Shown: positions 34,569 through 44,074, counted from the first letter of the stretch. The stretch: 64,000 nucleotides of DNA from Frigoribacterium sp. VKM Ac-2836 (GCF_013248995.1 NZ_JABRPK010000001.1:682001-746000), one strand, 5' to 3'. The notes: generated from the letters alone by a model not told the origin. Numbers and translations: made by a program.

Positions 34569-35157
34569 GTCGGGACCGGTCGACCGGCACGGTGCCGTCG
34601 AACCGGGCCCGGCGCAGTGCCGCGAGATCACCTTCGACGAGGTCGCGCAACCGTTCGGGACGACCGTCGTCGTAGTCGTCGTCGGGACGAGCGGCCCAAC
34701 CGAGCCGATCGACGACGGTCTGTCCGACGTCGTCCCACGCCCGGGAGCGGGCGGCGGCCACGACCTCGGCCACGAAGTCGTCGTCGTCCCGCCGGGTGGC
34801 CAGAGCGCGGGCCACGCCCTTCGAGGCGGCCTCGCGCAGCTTCAACGCGTCGACGTCCTCCGGGCGGTAGTCGAACTGGTGGCGCGACTGGCCGTACGAC
34901 CGGCCCGTCATCCGTCGCAGGCGACGCACCCGGACGGCGGCCGCGGTCTGCTCGGCAATCAACCGGTCGATCTCGTCGCGCGCGGCCTCGGTGGCGACGG
35001 CCTCGTCGAACGGCAGGTGCTCCTGCAACGCCCGGCGGATGATGTGGTTCGTCACGGCGACGACCAGGGCCGACCGGACGATGAGCAGCCCCTCGTCGAC
35101 GGCGCGCTCCAGGGCGGTGCGTTCCGCGCGACGGCGGGTACCGGGGCCGTGGGGCAC
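34555..35157 (-). CDS. Conserved hypothetical, charged helical protein
   Basis: A 200-residue, strongly charged protein with no membrane segment and no cysteine. Residues about 45-80 (HLPFDEAVATEAARDEIDRL) look helical; the middle has RSYGQSRHQFDYRPEDVDALK and the end is rich in Arg and Asp. I recognise no named domain. GTG 35157 follows GAGAGG. Codon bias fits the neighbourhood, so it is likely real. It converges on the SDR gene with a 14-bp tail overlap. Confidence 0.65.
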   Translation of the reverse strand: MPHGPGTRRRAERTALERAVDEGLLIVRSALVVAVTNHIIRRALQEHLPFDEAVATEAARDEIDRLIAEQTAAAVRVRRLRRMTGRSYGQSRHQFDYRPEDVDALKLREAASKGVARALATRRDDDDFVAEVVAAARSRAWDDVGQTVVDRLGWAARPDDDYDDGRPERLRDLVEGDLAALRRARFDGTVPVDRSRLSPS

Positions 35158-35777
35158 TCGTCGACGTCCTCTCGTGCTGGTGGGTCAGGCCCCGACCCTA
35201 CCGGCGACGGGGTGGGTGTCGATCGGGTGAGGAGCCGAGCGGACGCCCGGGCGATCCACGCGTGGCACGGGTCACCAGAGGGTGGTTCCGGCGCGGAGTG
35301 ACCCGTCCGGGGGCCGGGCCGACGGTGCGGACGGCACCCGTGCCTCCTGCCGTTCCTGGCCTGGCCGGCCCTCGAACCGCACAGGACGGCGGGCCTCACC
35401 CGGAGCACGGCGACGCGGACCGGGCCCCACCCGGACGTCACCCGGGCGCGGCGTCCCTCGAAAGGGGGACCCCTGCGGGTCTCGTTTTCCCAGCCACCCC
35501 CGCGTACCGTTGACGGGGTCAGGACGTCCCGAACCCGAATCCGGGGCGAGCCTCTGCCACGGTCGCCCGAATCGACCGTCGGCCGACGACGCCGGGCCAC
35601 CCACCCATCGACGTCACCGAACGCACCCTCCGACGAGGGTCGCCACCCGAACGCGCCCTCCCGCGGCGTGCCGGCGACCGTCGACGAACCCAGAGGAACC
35701 CCCGTGACCCTCCGCGTCCGCCCGCCCCGGCCCGCCGTCCGCCTGTCCAGCTGCCGTCCCGTTCAGGGAGGCACCGC
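35158..35777. other. Long GC-rich interval without recognised gene
   Basis: About 620 bp between the divergent hypothetical and GT2 genes. It has a 9-bp inverted repeat (35267-35275 with 35298-35306) and a CCCTCGAAAGGGGG hairpin near 35455. Open frames on both strands are Arg/Pro-rich and unlike the neighbours. It is presumably a long regulatory leader, but no motif is assignable. Confidence 0.45.
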
Positions 35778-36746
35778 GTGAACCGCCCGGCCCCCCGTGT
35801 CAGCGTCGTCGTCTGCGCCGACGGCTCCACCCCGTTCGACGGCCTGACGGCCGCGCTCGACTCCGTCCTGCGCGACGGAGACGTGCACGACGTCCTGGTC
35901 GTCGTCGACAGGGCACCACGACTCCGCGACCACCTGCGCCACCGGTACGACGACCTCGTCGTCGTCGACAACACCCGCACCCCGGGGCTCGCCGGCAGCC
36001 GCGACACCGGGATCGAGTCCGCACGTGGTGACGTCGTGGCGTTCCTCGGCGCGGACTGCGTCGCCCACGCCGGCTGGGCCCGCGCGCTCGCCGCGCCCTT
36101 CGACCAGGTCGACGTGATCGCCGTCGTCGGTCGGACCGAACCGACCTGGCCCGGCACAGCCGCGTCGGCCCTGCCCGACGACCTGCTGTGGGCCGTCGAC
36201 TGCACTCCCCGCTGGCGACCCGACGGCCTCGTCGGGCTCGACGACGTGGCGGGGGCCACGGTCGCTTTCCGGCGGTGGGACCTGCTGCAGGTCGGCGGCC
36301 TGGCCAGCGGGGTCGACGCTCACGAGGGCGTGCCCCGCGGTGCCGAGTTCGTCGAGCTGTGCCTGCGTCTGGCGGCGGACGAGCCGGAGGCGCGGGTCGT
36401 CTCGACCTCGTCGGCCCGCGTCTCGCGCACCGTGCGTCCCGGCGAGACGCGTCCACGGTCCGTCGTGGCCGCCGCCGTCGACCGCGGTGTCGCCCACAGG
36501 GCACTGCGACGCTCGGTCGGAGGGGAGGGCGACTCCGGCACCGGCGCCCCCCGGGGCGTCACCTTCGGTCGACTGGCCTCGAGCGCGTGGCGGTCGTTCG
36601 TCGGTCGCCGTCGGGGAACGACGGTGCTGGCCGCCGCCGCGATCGCCCTGGCCACCGGTCACCTGCTCGGCCTGGTGCGGGGAACGCGCATCGGCCTGCC
36701 GGTCGACCAGCTCGTCCCGCTGCGCTCGGCCACCGTCCGCCGATGA
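35778..36746 (+). CDS. Glycosyltransferase family 2-like protein
   Basis: A 322-residue protein whose first 200 residues fit a GT-A/GT2 fold: VSVVVCADGS at the N terminus, TPGLAGSRDTGIESARGDVVAFLGADC (residues about 70-97) with an acidic metal-site-like DC in place of the usual DDD, then a TVAFRRWDLLQVGGL segment. The C-terminal 80 residues are basic with one possible hydrophobic helix. It may glycosylate a cell-surface polymer. GTG 35778 has GGGAGG upstream. Confidence 0.75.
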   Translation: MNRPAPRVSVVVCADGSTPFDGLTAALDSVLRDGDVHDVLVVVDRAPRLRDHLRHRYDDLVVVDNTRTPGLAGSRDTGIESARGDVVAFLGADCVAHAGWARALAAPFDQVDVIAVVGRTEPTWPGTAASALPDDLLWAVDCTPRWRPDGLVGLDDVAGATVAFRRWDLLQVGGLASGVDAHEGVPRGAEFVELCLRLAADEPEARVVSTSSARVSRTVRPGETRPRSVVAAAVDRGVAHRALRRSVGGEGDSGTGAPRGVTFGRLASSAWRSFVGRRRGTTVLAAAAIALATGHLLGLVRGTRIGLPVDQLVPLRSATVRR

Positions 36747-36851
36747 CCGCGGGCGCCCGGGGAGGGGCGCGTCGCGCGTTCCGGTGACGCCCCTCCGCGG
36801 CCTGTGGGACGACACCGGGCCCCACGGCCCACCGGGTCGCATGATGGAAGC

Positions 36852-38048
36852 GTGTTCATCGCCACCAGAGTCGCCGGTCTCGAAGCCCTCGACGAATTCC
36901 TGCCCCACGCCGGCTCCGCCTACGCCCGAGACCGGAACCACGACCTGGGGGCCTCGCGTCGTGCCGTCTCGGGACTGTCTCCCTACCTGCGGCACCGGCT
37001 CGTGACGGAACGCGAGGTCGTCGGCGCGGTCCTGGAGCGTCACACGCTCGGTGCCGCCGAGAAGTTCGTGCAGGAGGTGTTCTGGCGCACCTACTGGAAG
37101 GGATGGCTGGAACAGAACCCGGAGGTGTGGCGGCGGTACCGCCGGGACGTCGACCGTGTCGCCGACGAGGGCGTGCCCGCGGGGTACGACGAGGCGGTGG
37201 CCGGCCGGACCGGCATCGACGCGATGGACGCCTGGGTGCGCGAGCTGGTCGACACCGGGTACCTCCACAACCACGCGCGCATGTGGTTCGCCAGCATCTG
37301 GATCTTCACCCTCGGTCTGCCCTGGCACCTGGGTGCCGACTTCTTCCTCCGCCACCTGCTGGACGGGGACGCGGCCTCGAACACCCTGTCGTGGCGGTGG
37401 GTCGCGGGCTTGCAGACCGCCGGCAAGACCTACCTGGCGACGGCCGAGAACATCTCGCGCTTCACCGACGGGCGGTTCTCGCCCGCGGGCCTCGCCACCA
37501 CGGCCCGGGCGCTCGACGAGGAGCCGCTGCCGCCGCGGACCCCGGTCGAGCCGGCCGACGTCGTGGGGGCCCCGCGGTCCCGGGTCGGACTGTTGCTCCA
37601 CGACGAGGACCTCGAGCCCGAGAGCCTGCTCGCCGAACGCCCCGGCCTCGTCGCCCGGGTGACGGCCACCGCTGTGGTCGCCGACCCGGGAGCACGGTCC
37701 CCCCGGGAGGCATCCGCTGCGGTGGTGAGCTTCACCAGGGAGGCCGTCGACGACGCGGCGAGGCGCACGCCGGACTCCGACGGTCGTCCCGCCCGGACGC
37801 TGCCCGACGCGGGCTCCGACACCGTCGTGGACTGGGCGACCTCCGAGGGGCTCGACACGGTGCTCTCGCCGTACGCGCCGGTCGGTCCGGCCCAGGAGCG
37901 CCTGGCGACGGTGCGCCGTGCCCTCTCGGCCGAGGGGATCGACCTCGTCACCGTCCGCCGCCGGTGGGACGGCGAGGCCTGGCCGTCCGCCTCACGGGGT
38001 TTCTTCCCGTTCCGAGGGCGCATCCCGGAGCTCGTCCGCCAGCTCTGA
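36852..38048 (+). CDS. Photolyase/cryptochrome-like FAD protein with FAD domain first
   Basis: A 398-residue protein. Residues about 5-215 match the FAD-binding helical half of DNA photolyases: GASRRAVSGLSPYLRHRLVTE, FVQEVFWRTYWKGW, HARMWFASIWIFTLGLPW, and NTLSWRWVAGLQTAGKTYLA. The usual N-terminal antenna Rossmann domain is absent. Instead a Rossmann-like part follows the FAD domain (about 235-398), with VGLLLHDEDLEPESLL and VLSPYAPVGPAQERL and a conserved end RGFFPFRGRIPEL. It may repair or sense light; activity is unknown. GTG 36852 has CATGAT 6 bp upstream. Confidence 0.75.
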   Translation: MFIATRVAGLEALDEFLPHAGSAYARDRNHDLGASRRAVSGLSPYLRHRLVTEREVVGAVLERHTLGAAEKFVQEVFWRTYWKGWLEQNPEVWRRYRRDVDRVADEGVPAGYDEAVAGRTGIDAMDAWVRELVDTGYLHNHARMWFASIWIFTLGLPWHLGADFFLRHLLDGDAASNTLSWRWVAGLQTAGKTYLATAENISRFTDGRFSPAGLATTARALDEEPLPPRTPVEPADVVGAPRSRVGLLLHDEDLEPESLLAERPGLVARVTATAVVADPGARSPREASAAVVSFTREAVDDAARRTPDSDGRPARTLPDAGSDTVVDWATSEGLDTVLSPYAPVGPAQERLATVRRALSAEGIDLVTVRRRWDGEAWPSASRGFFPFRGRIPELVRQL

Positions 38049-38128
38049 CGAGGCTCGACACAGGGTCCGCCGACGACACCCGGGCCGAGATGTGGGTCGT
38101 TCAGGAGGGCATCCGTAGCGTGGCCTCC

Positions 38129-38893
38129 ATGGACCAGACCATGCCGGGGGCCGAGCCCGCTCCGGTGACCCGCATCGCGCCTCCGTTGCTCCGCCCGGCG
38201 TTCATCCGGCAGCACTGGGGCGGCCTGGCCTTCGCGCACTGGCGGGTCGAGCCCGACCGCGTCGCACCGCTGCTGCCGCCCGGCACCCGCCCCGACGTGT
38301 TCGACGGATCGACCTGGGTCGGGCTCATCCCGTTCAAGCTGACCGGCAGCGCCTTCGGGCCCTTGCCTGCGGTGCCCTGGGCCGGCGACTTCCTCGAGAC
38401 GAACGTGCGGCTGTACTCGGTCGACGCCCTGGGGCGTCGCGGCGTCGTGTTCCGCACCCTCGAGGCGCAGCGCCTCGTGTCGGTGCTCGCCGCCAACGTG
38501 GGGCTCGGCCTGCCGTACCGGTGGGCGTCGATGCACGAGACCAGGGAGGACGGGGTCGTGACGTATCGCAGCACGCGGCTCGGACCGGGCACGAACCCGT
38601 CGTCGCGCCTGGCCGTCCGCCCGACCGACGAGGTCGTCGACGGCGACCCGCTCGCCGAGTTCCTGACCGCCCGCTGGGGCATGCACGTCGCCCGGGGCGG
38701 TCGCACGCGGTACTGGCCGAACCACCACGACGCCTGGTCGCTGCGCCGGGCCGAGCTGGTCGACCTCGACGACGAACTGGTGTCCGACGGAGGCCTGCCG
38801 GGCGTCACCGACCGCGAGCCCGACTCGCTGCTCTGGTCCGATGGCGTCGACACCGTCTTCGCGCCTCCCGGGGGTGCCTGGGTCCCCGCGTGA
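38129..38893 (+). CDS. DUF2071 family protein (YqjF-like)
   Basis: A 254-residue soluble protein matching the DUF2071/YqjF family: FAHWRVEPDRVAPLLPPGTRPDVFDGSTWVGLIPF-like segments near residue 35 and a late FLTARWGMHVARG. The fold resembles acetoacetate decarboxylase-like proteins; the function is unknown. Start choice is uncertain: ATG 38129 is 20 bp from AGGAGG (38103-38108), while in-frame GTG 38120 is 11 bp from it and may be used. Confidence 0.75.
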   Translation: MDQTMPGAEPAPVTRIAPPLLRPAFIRQHWGGLAFAHWRVEPDRVAPLLPPGTRPDVFDGSTWVGLIPFKLTGSAFGPLPAVPWAGDFLETNVRLYSVDALGRRGVVFRTLEAQRLVSVLAANVGLGLPYRWASMHETREDGVVTYRSTRLGPGTNPSSRLAVRPTDEVVDGDPLAEFLTARWGMHVARGGRTRYWPNHHDAWSLRRAELVDLDDELVSDGGLPGVTDREPDSLLWSDGVDTVFAPPGGAWVPA

Positions 38894-38927
38894 CGCGCGG
38901 GGGCCTCCGCGCGTTACGGTTGTCGGC

Positions 38928-39476
38928 ATGGTCACCCCACCCGACGACAGCCAGGCCGCCCCCGCACGACCCGAGGTCGAGGCTCCCGAGAGAGAGGTGC
39001 TGGGCTGGCTCGAGTTCGGCGAGGCCGCTCGCCACCTGGCCTCGGACGTCGTCCAGGCGGGGTTCACGCCCGACGTCATCGTCGCCGTCGCCCGCGGCGG
39101 GCTCGTCCTCGCCGGGGCCGTGGCCTACGCCCTCGACACCAAGATGTGCGGCTCGATCAACGTCGAGTTCTACACGGGCGTCGACGAGCGGCTGCCCGAG
39201 CCCGTCCTGCTGCCACCGACCCTCGACGCGCCGTCGCTCGAGGGCAAGAAGGTGCTCGTCGTCGACGACGTGTCCGACTCGGGTCGCACCCTCGTGCTCG
39301 TGCGCGACCTGCTCGCCGAGGTCGCCGCCGAGGTGCGCACCGTCTGCCTGTACAGCAAGCCCCGGACCGTGCTCGAGCCCGACTTCGTCTGGAAGCGCAC
39401 GGATCAGTGGATCACCTTCCCGTGGAGCGCGCTGCCGCCCGTCACGCGCGAGGTCGGCTCGGGGGTCGGCGCGTGA
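38928..39476 (+). CDS. Phosphoribosyltransferase domain protein
   Basis: A 182-residue type I PRTase. The PRPP loop is KKVLVVDDVSDSGRTLVLVRDLL (about residues 104-126), and VIVAVARGGLVLAG gives the PPi loop. It resembles xanthine/hypoxanthine PRTases used in purine salvage; the base is not certain. TACGGT lies 7 bp before ATG 38928, so the mRNA is probably leaderless. It heads an operon with the next two genes through GTGA overlaps. Confidence 0.8.
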   Translation: MVTPPDDSQAAPARPEVEAPEREVLGWLEFGEAARHLASDVVQAGFTPDVIVAVARGGLVLAGAVAYALDTKMCGSINVEFYTGVDERLPEPVLLPPTLDAPSLEGKKVLVVDDVSDSGRTLVLVRDLLAEVAAEVRTVCLYSKPRTVLEPDFVWKRTDQWITFPWSALPPVTREVGSGVGA

Positions 39477-40216
39477 GCATCCACCTCGTGGGCGGCGGCT
39501 GGTCGCCCGACGACACCGAGCTCTACGACCTCTTCGTGGCCGAAGCCGCCGTTCGTGGCACCGCCGTGGGCCGGAGCGTGCCGCGCATCGCCGTGCTGAT
39601 CGTCGTGGCCGACGATTCGCCGTCCGCCGAGTTCCGGGACGGCTACCCCGCCATGATCGCCGCCGGCGGACGCTGCGAGGCGCTCACCACCGTCGTCACC
39701 GCGGGCGACGAGTTCGACACCCGCGTCCTCAGTGACGTCGACGGGTTGCTCGTCGCAGGCGGGGTCACCCCGGCCTACCTCGACGCCGTCGCACCGCTGA
39801 TCGACCAGGTGCGCCTGCTCGTCGCCGACGGGTTGCCCTACCTCGGCTTCTCGGCCGGGGCCATGATCGCCGCCGACCGCGCCCTTCTCGGCGGCTGGCT
39901 GATCGGTGACGTGCCGGTCTGCCCGGAGGACGCCGCCGAGGACCTCGACGAGGTGACCCTCGCCGACGGACTCGGCCTGGTCGACCTCGCCATCGACGTG
40001 CACGCCGCCCAGTGGGGCACCCTCACCCGGCTCATCGCCGCCACCGAGGCAGGCTTGGTCCGCGGCGGTGTCGCCATCGACGAGAACACGGCCCTGGTCG
40101 TCGGCGAGGGCGCCCTCGCGGTGCTCGGCACCGGCAGCGTCTGGCGGGTCGAACCGCAGCACGACGAGGACGGCGAGATCGTCGGCGTCTCCGTCGGCAC
40201 GCTCGGGGTCGAGTGA
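39473..40216 (+). CDS. S51-family peptidase / cyanophycinase-like protein
   Basis: A 247-residue protein of the class I glutamine-amidotransferase-like fold, S51 branch. The nucleophile elbow is [17 protein letters not shown] (Ser near residue 126), preceded by [15 protein letters not shown]51 enzymes hydrolyse Asp-containing dipeptides or cyanophycin. GTG 39473 overlaps the PRTase stop by 4 bp, and its stop overlaps the ung start. Its link to the neighbours' nucleotide roles is unclear. Confidence 0.75.
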   Translation: MSIHLVGGGWSPDDTELYDLFVAEAAVRGTAVGRSVPRIAVLIVVADDSPSAEFRDGYPAMIAAGGRCEALTTVVTAGDEFDTRVLSDVDGLLVAGGVTPAYLDAVAPLIDQVRLLVADGLPYLGFSAGAMIAADRALLGGWLIGDVPVCPEDAAEDLDEVTLADGLGLVDLAIDVHAAQWGTLTRLIAATEAGLVRGGVAIDENTALVVGEGALAVLGTGSVWRVEPQHDEDGEIVGVSVGTLGVE

Positions 40217-40956
40217 CCCACGCGACCGGCCCCGGCGGGGGCGACGAGCAGGGCCGCGACGAGACACACGACCACCGTCGGCCGCTCTCCGAGCAGATCG
40301 ACCCGTCGTGGGCGTCCGCCCTCGAGCCCGTCGCCGACCGCATCGCCGACATGGGCGAGTACCTGCGCTCCGAGGTGCGTGCGGGGCGCGGCTACCTGCC
40401 CTCGGGCGAGAACGTGCTGCGGGCCTTCCGGCAGCCGCTCGAGGACGTCCGCGTCCTCGTCCTCGGGCAGGACCCCTACCCGACGCCCGGCCACCCGATC
40501 GGGTTGTCGTTCGCCGTCGACCCCCACGTCCGTCCGGTGCCGCGCAGCCTCGCGAACATCTACCGCGAACTGCACGACGACCTCGGCGTGCCGGTCGTCG
40601 AGCACGGCGACCTGACCTCGTGGTCTCGCCACGGCGTGCTACTGCTCAACCGCGTGCTGACGGTGCGCCCGGGCGAGACGGCATCGCACCGCGGCAAGGG
40701 CTGGGAGCCCGTCACGCAGCGCGCGATCGAGGTGCTGGCCGCCCGGGGAGGCCCCCTCGTGGCCATCCTGTGGGGCCGTGACGCTTCGGCGCTCAAGCCT
40801 CTGCTCGGCGACGTCCCCTCGATCGAGTCACCCCACCCGAGCCCCCTGTCGGCGTCGCGGGGGTTCTTCGGCTCGCGGCCGTTCAGCAGGGCGAACGAGC
40901 TGCTCGTCGCCCAGGGCGGCGAACCCGTCGACTGGACGCTTCCCCCCACGGTCTGA
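40213..40956 (+). CDS. ung: Uracil-DNA glycosylase, family 1
   Basis: A 247-residue enzyme that removes uracil from DNA to start base-excision repair. The catalytic water-activating motif is [19 protein letters not shown] (Asp near residue 85), then [14 protein letters not shown] and the late [17 protein letters not shown]. The Pro in place of the usual His after GQDPY is typical of actinobacterial Ung. The first 25 residues are polar and weakly conserved. GTG 40213 overlaps the S51 gene stop by 4 bp. Confidence 0.92.
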   Translation: MTHATGPGGGDEQGRDETHDHRRPLSEQIDPSWASALEPVADRIADMGEYLRSEVRAGRGYLPSGENVLRAFRQPLEDVRVLVLGQDPYPTPGHPIGLSFAVDPHVRPVPRSLANIYRELHDDLGVPVVEHGDLTSWSRHGVLLLNRVLTVRPGETASHRGKGWEPVTQRAIEVLAARGGPLVAILWGRDASALKPLLGDVPSIESPHPSPLSASRGFFGSRPFSRANELLVAQGGEPVDWTLPPTV

Positions 40957-40996
40957 GCTGCGGGCCGGGCCCGCACAGGCATGACAGAGTGGGGCC

Positions 40997-41590
40997 GTGC
41001 TCGAAGAGGAATACCAGCCCCGGCGGCGACTGCCCCGCGCCCTGCGGCCCCCGGCCCCGGTCGAGCCCCCGTTCACGTTCGAGATTCGCCCGGCGACGAC
41101 CGCCGACCTGCCCTACGTACGAGAGATCTACAACCACTACGTCGCGAACTCGTCGGTCACCTTCGACGAGGACGCCATGACCCTCGCCGAATGGCGCCGC
41201 AAGCACGCCTTCGTCACCAGGCTCGGCATGCCCTTCCTGGTCGCGGTGAACCCCTCCGGCGAGGCCCTCGGTTACGCGGTCGCGACCCCGTGGGGTGGCA
41301 AGGCCGCCTACCGCTACACCGTCGAGAGCTCGATCTACCTCCGGGCCGCGTCGACGGGCAAGGGCCTCGGCCGTGCCTTGCTCGAGGCGCTCGTCGAGGC
41401 CTGCCGTGACGCGGGCATCCGAGAGATGATCGCCGTCATCGCCGACAAGAACGCCGAGGCCTCGATCGGCTTGCACGAACGGCTCGGTTTCTCCGAGGTC
41501 GGCCGCATGGGGCGGGTCGGCTTCAAGTTCGGTCGGTGGCTCGGCACGGTCACGATGCAGAAGTCGCTCAAGAAACGCCGCCGCGCCTGA
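40997..41590 (+). CDS. GNAT acetyltransferase, phosphinothricin/MnaT-like
   Basis: A 197-residue GNAT enzyme of the Pat/Bar/YncA branch: IRPATTADLPYVREIYNHYV at the N-terminal domain, SSIYLRAASTGKGLGRALLEAL for acetyl-CoA binding (about residues 113-134), and the late NAEASIGLHERLGFSEVGRM. Branch members acetylate phosphinothricin, methionine sulfoximine or related amines; the real substrate here is not known. A 25-residue basic lead precedes the domain. CAGAGT at 40985-40990 is 6 bp before GTG 40997. Confidence 0.85.
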   Translation: MLEEEYQPRRRLPRALRPPAPVEPPFTFEIRPATTADLPYVREIYNHYVANSSVTFDEDAMTLAEWRRKHAFVTRLGMPFLVAVNPSGEALGYAVATPWGGKAAYRYTVESSIYLRAASTGKGLGRALLEALVEACRDAGIREMIAVIADKNAEASIGLHERLGFSEVGRMGRVGFKFGRWLGTVTMQKSLKKRRRA

Positions 41591-41593
41591 GGC

Positions 41594-42175
41594 TCAGGGC
41601 AGCGGACCGACGATCTCGTCCAGCACCCGTGCCGTGGCGGCGACGGTGCCCGGTTCGCCACGCCAGAGCATGCGGACGATCAAGCCGTCGACCGCCAGGG
41701 CCACGACGTCGAGCCGCTCGGCCGGCACGCCGGCCCTCGTCAACACGTGCTCCAGTGAGGAGTACCAGAGCTCGGCGTCCTCACGCAACGACGCATCCCG
41801 CATGGCGGTGAAGAGCAGTTCGTACTGCGCCCGGGCCGACCCACGCTCGGTGATCGCGTACCGGACGAGCGTCTCGGCGAGGTCGCGTACGGAGGCGCGC
41901 TCGAGTCGGTCGAACGACCGCACCCAGTCGGTGGTCGCGTGGCGGAGCGCCGCACGCAGCAGGTCGTCCCGGCCGGCGAAGTAGTACGTGGCCGCCGACA
42001 CCGGGACACCGGCCGCACGGGCGACCGCCCGGTGCGTCACGGCCGAGGGGCCGCCCGCCTCGAGGACGGAGAGGACGCCGTCGAGCAGGGCGCGCCTCCT
42101 GGTCTCGCCCTTGGGGGTGAGGGCCGGACCCCCAGGGGACGGGGCCGGGTCGTGGCCCGACGTCGTGTCGGCCAC
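41594..42175 (-). CDS. TetR-family regulator, probably of the SMR gene
   Basis: A 193-residue TetR repressor. The N-terminal helix-turn-helix (about residues 25-70) reads GPSAVTHRAVARAAGVPVSAATYYFAGRDDLLRAAL. The C-terminal ligand domain ends AVDGLIVRMLWRGEP. GTG 42175 is 5 bp past the SMR stop, so it is the second gene of a two-gene efflux-regulator unit. A near-palindrome at 42582-42597 upstream of the SMR gene is a plausible operator, consistent with autoregulation. Confidence 0.85.
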   Translation of the reverse strand: MADTTSGHDPAPSPGGPALTPKGETRRRALLDGVLSVLEAGGPSAVTHRAVARAAGVPVSAATYYFAGRDDLLRAALRHATTDWVRSFDRLERASVRDLAETLVRYAITERGSARAQYELLFTAMRDASLREDAELWYSSLEHVLTRAGVPAERLDVVALAVDGLIVRMLWRGEPGTVAATARVLDEIVGPLP

Positions 42176-42180
42176 CGGCG

Positions 42181-42519
42181 TCAGGCCGTGACCTGGTGTC
42201 GGCCACCGAGCTCGAGCATCGTGACTCCACCGATGACGAGGACGATGCCGCCGAGTTGCACCAGCGTCAACGGTTCCTTGAAGAAGATCCAGCTGATGAG
42301 GGCGACCAGCACCACGCCGACGCCGGCCCAGATCGCGTAGGCGATGCCGAGCGGTACACCCTTGGTCAACGACTGCGAGAGCATGGCGAACGCGAAGACG
42401 TAGCCGACCACGACCGCCGCGTACTGCCACCATTTGGCGTCGGGGCTGCTGGTGACCTTGAGGAAGCTCGTGGCGAAGACCTCGCCGACGATGGCGAGCG
42501 CGAGGAAGAGGTAACCCAT
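42181..42519 (-). CDS. SMR-family quaternary-ammonium efflux protein
   Basis: A 112-residue small multidrug resistance protein with four membrane helices. The membrane glutamate essential for proton coupling is E13 in LALAIVGEVFATSFLKVT; the C-terminal GIVLVIGGVTMLEL helix is normal. It works as an EmrE/QacE-like dimer exporting cationic compounds, though the SugE/guanidinium branch cannot be ruled out. ATG 42519 follows CAGGAC. It is divergent from the amidase gene. Confidence 0.88.
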   Translation of the reverse strand: MGYLFLALAIVGEVFATSFLKVTSSPDAKWWQYAAVVVGYVFAFAMLSQSLTKGVPLGIAYAIWAGVGVVLVALISWIFFKEPLTLVQLGGIVLVIGGVTMLELGGRHQVTA

Positions 42520-42581
42520 GACGGTGTCCTGTCGAGACGTGCGGCGGTCCCGGTGGCGACCTGCGACCGGGGGAGCACGAA

Positions 42582-42597
42582 TGGGACAAATGTACCA
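42582..42597. promoter_or_regulatory. Candidate TetR operator upstream of SMR gene
   Basis: TGGGACA-AA-TGTACCA is a 7-bp inverted repeat with one mismatch. It is the only AT-richer symmetric element between the SMR and amidase genes and overlaps a TACATT hexamer reading toward the SMR gene. Confidence 0.45.
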
Positions 42598-42640
42598 GAA
42601 AAGGCAGTCGGTGGCGAGGGCCGCAGCCTAGGCTCGAGGG

Positions 42641-44065
42641 GTGTTCGAACTCCACCATCTGAGCGCCCACGAGCAGTGGGACTGGCTTCGCCGCGGCGAG
42701 GTCTCGCCCCGCGAACTGACCACCCACTACCTGGAGCGCATCGCGCGCCTCGACGGCGACCTCGGCGCCTTCGTCACGGTGACCGGCGGCGCCGCGCTCG
42801 AGCGGGCCGACGCCCTCGCCGCCGCCGGCCCGACGGTCGCGCCGCTCTGGGGGTTGCCGCTGGCCGACAAGGACCTCAGCGACCGTGCCGGCGTGCCGAC
42901 CTGGTCCGGTTCGCGCCTCAGCCGTGGGCGGGTGCCCGCGGCATCGTCCGAGATCACCGAGGTGCTCGACGAGGCCGGTGCCATCAGCCTCGGCAAGACG
43001 GCCACGCCCGAGTACGGGCTGACCGCCTACACCGAGACGCTCGTCGGTCCGCCGACGCGCAATCCGTGGTCACCCGAGACGGGCGCGGGCGGGTCGAGCG
43101 GCGGGGCCGCGGCCGCCGTGGCCGCGGGGCTGCTGCCCTTCGCTCCCGGGTCGGACGGCGGGGGCAGCATCCGCATCCCGGCCGCCGCCACCGGCCTGGT
43201 CGGCCTCAAACCCTCGCGGGGCCGGGTGCCGGCGCAGTCGGGGCTGACCAGCCTCGCGGGCCTTCCCGTCGGCGGTGCGCTGGCCCGATCGGTCGCCGAC
43301 GCCGCCTTGCTGCTCGACGCGATGGTGTCGCCCGACGGCCGTCCGCCGCGTCACCATCAGGCGCTCTCGGCTCCGCCGTCACCCGACGGGGCGTACCTCG
43401 GCACCGCCGTGCGGGGCGAGGGACGCTTCCAGGTCGCCGTGATGACGACCAGTCCGTGGGACGACACGTTCGACGTCCGGGTCGACCCGCGCCTCCTCGG
43501 CGTCCTCCACGAGACCGCCGACCTCTTGGCGACCACGGGGCACGGGGTCGACGAGACCAGCCTGCCTCCGTCGGACTACCCGGCGCTCTTCCGGACGATC
43601 TGGCAGGCCGGTGCGGCGGGCATCCCCGCCGAGACCGAGGCCGAGCTGGCGCTGCTCGAACCGATCACCCGATGGCTGGTCGAGCAGGGCCGACGCGTGA
43701 CGGGACGCGACCTCTCGGCCGCTCTCGTCGGGCTCGCGGCGTTCGAGCGCGACGTGATCGAGCGGTTCTCGGCGTTCGATGCCGTCGTGACGCCGACGCT
43801 GGCGATGCTGCCCCGACCGATCAGCTGGTACGACGCCGAGGACGCCGAGCGCAACTTCGAGCAGCAGTGCCTCTACTCGCCGTTCACGTCGTTCGTCAAC
43901 GTGGCCGGGCTGCCCGCGATCAGCCTGCCCGTGGGCGAAGTCGACGGCCTGCCGGCGGGCGTGCAGCTGATCGGTCGGCCGGGGCGCGAGGACGTCCTGC
44001 TCGCGATCGGCGCCCAGCTCGAGCGGCGGCTGCGGTGGCAGCGTCGGCATCCACCGATGTGGTGA
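42641..44065 (+). CDS. Amidase-signature family hydrolase
   Basis: A 474-residue amidase. The Ser-cisSer-Lys triad is visible: Lys in LPLADKDLSDRAG (about residue 75), and GGSSGGAAAAVAAGLLPF with SDGGGSIRIPAAATGLVGLKP (about residues 150-190). Family members hydrolyse amides such as glutamine, indoleacetamide or 6-aminohexanoate oligomers; the substrate is not assigned. It is a stand-alone gene, not part of a gatCAB operon. TAGGCT (42629-42634) lies 6 bp before GTG 42641, giving a leaderless transcript. Confidence 0.85.
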   Translation: MFELHHLSAHEQWDWLRRGEVSPRELTTHYLERIARLDGDLGAFVTVTGGAALERADALAAAGPTVAPLWGLPLADKDLSDRAGVPTWSGSRLSRGRVPAASSEITEVLDEAGAISLGKTATPEYGLTAYTETLVGPPTRNPWSPETGAGGSSGGAAAAVAAGLLPFAPGSDGGGSIRIPAAATGLVGLKPSRGRVPAQSGLTSLAGLPVGGALARSVADAALLLDAMVSPDGRPPRHHQALSAPPSPDGAYLGTAVRGEGRFQVAVMTTSPWDDTFDVRVDPRLLGVLHETADLLATTGHGVDETSLPPSDYPALFRTIWQAGAAGIPAETEAELALLEPITRWLVEQGRRVTGRDLSAALVGLAAFERDVIERFSAFDAVVTPTLAMLPRPISWYDAEDAERNFEQQCLYSPFTSFVNVAGLPAISLPVGEVDGLPAGVQLIGRPGREDVLLAIGAQLERRLRWQRRHPPMW

Positions 44066-44074
44066 GCCGGTCCG

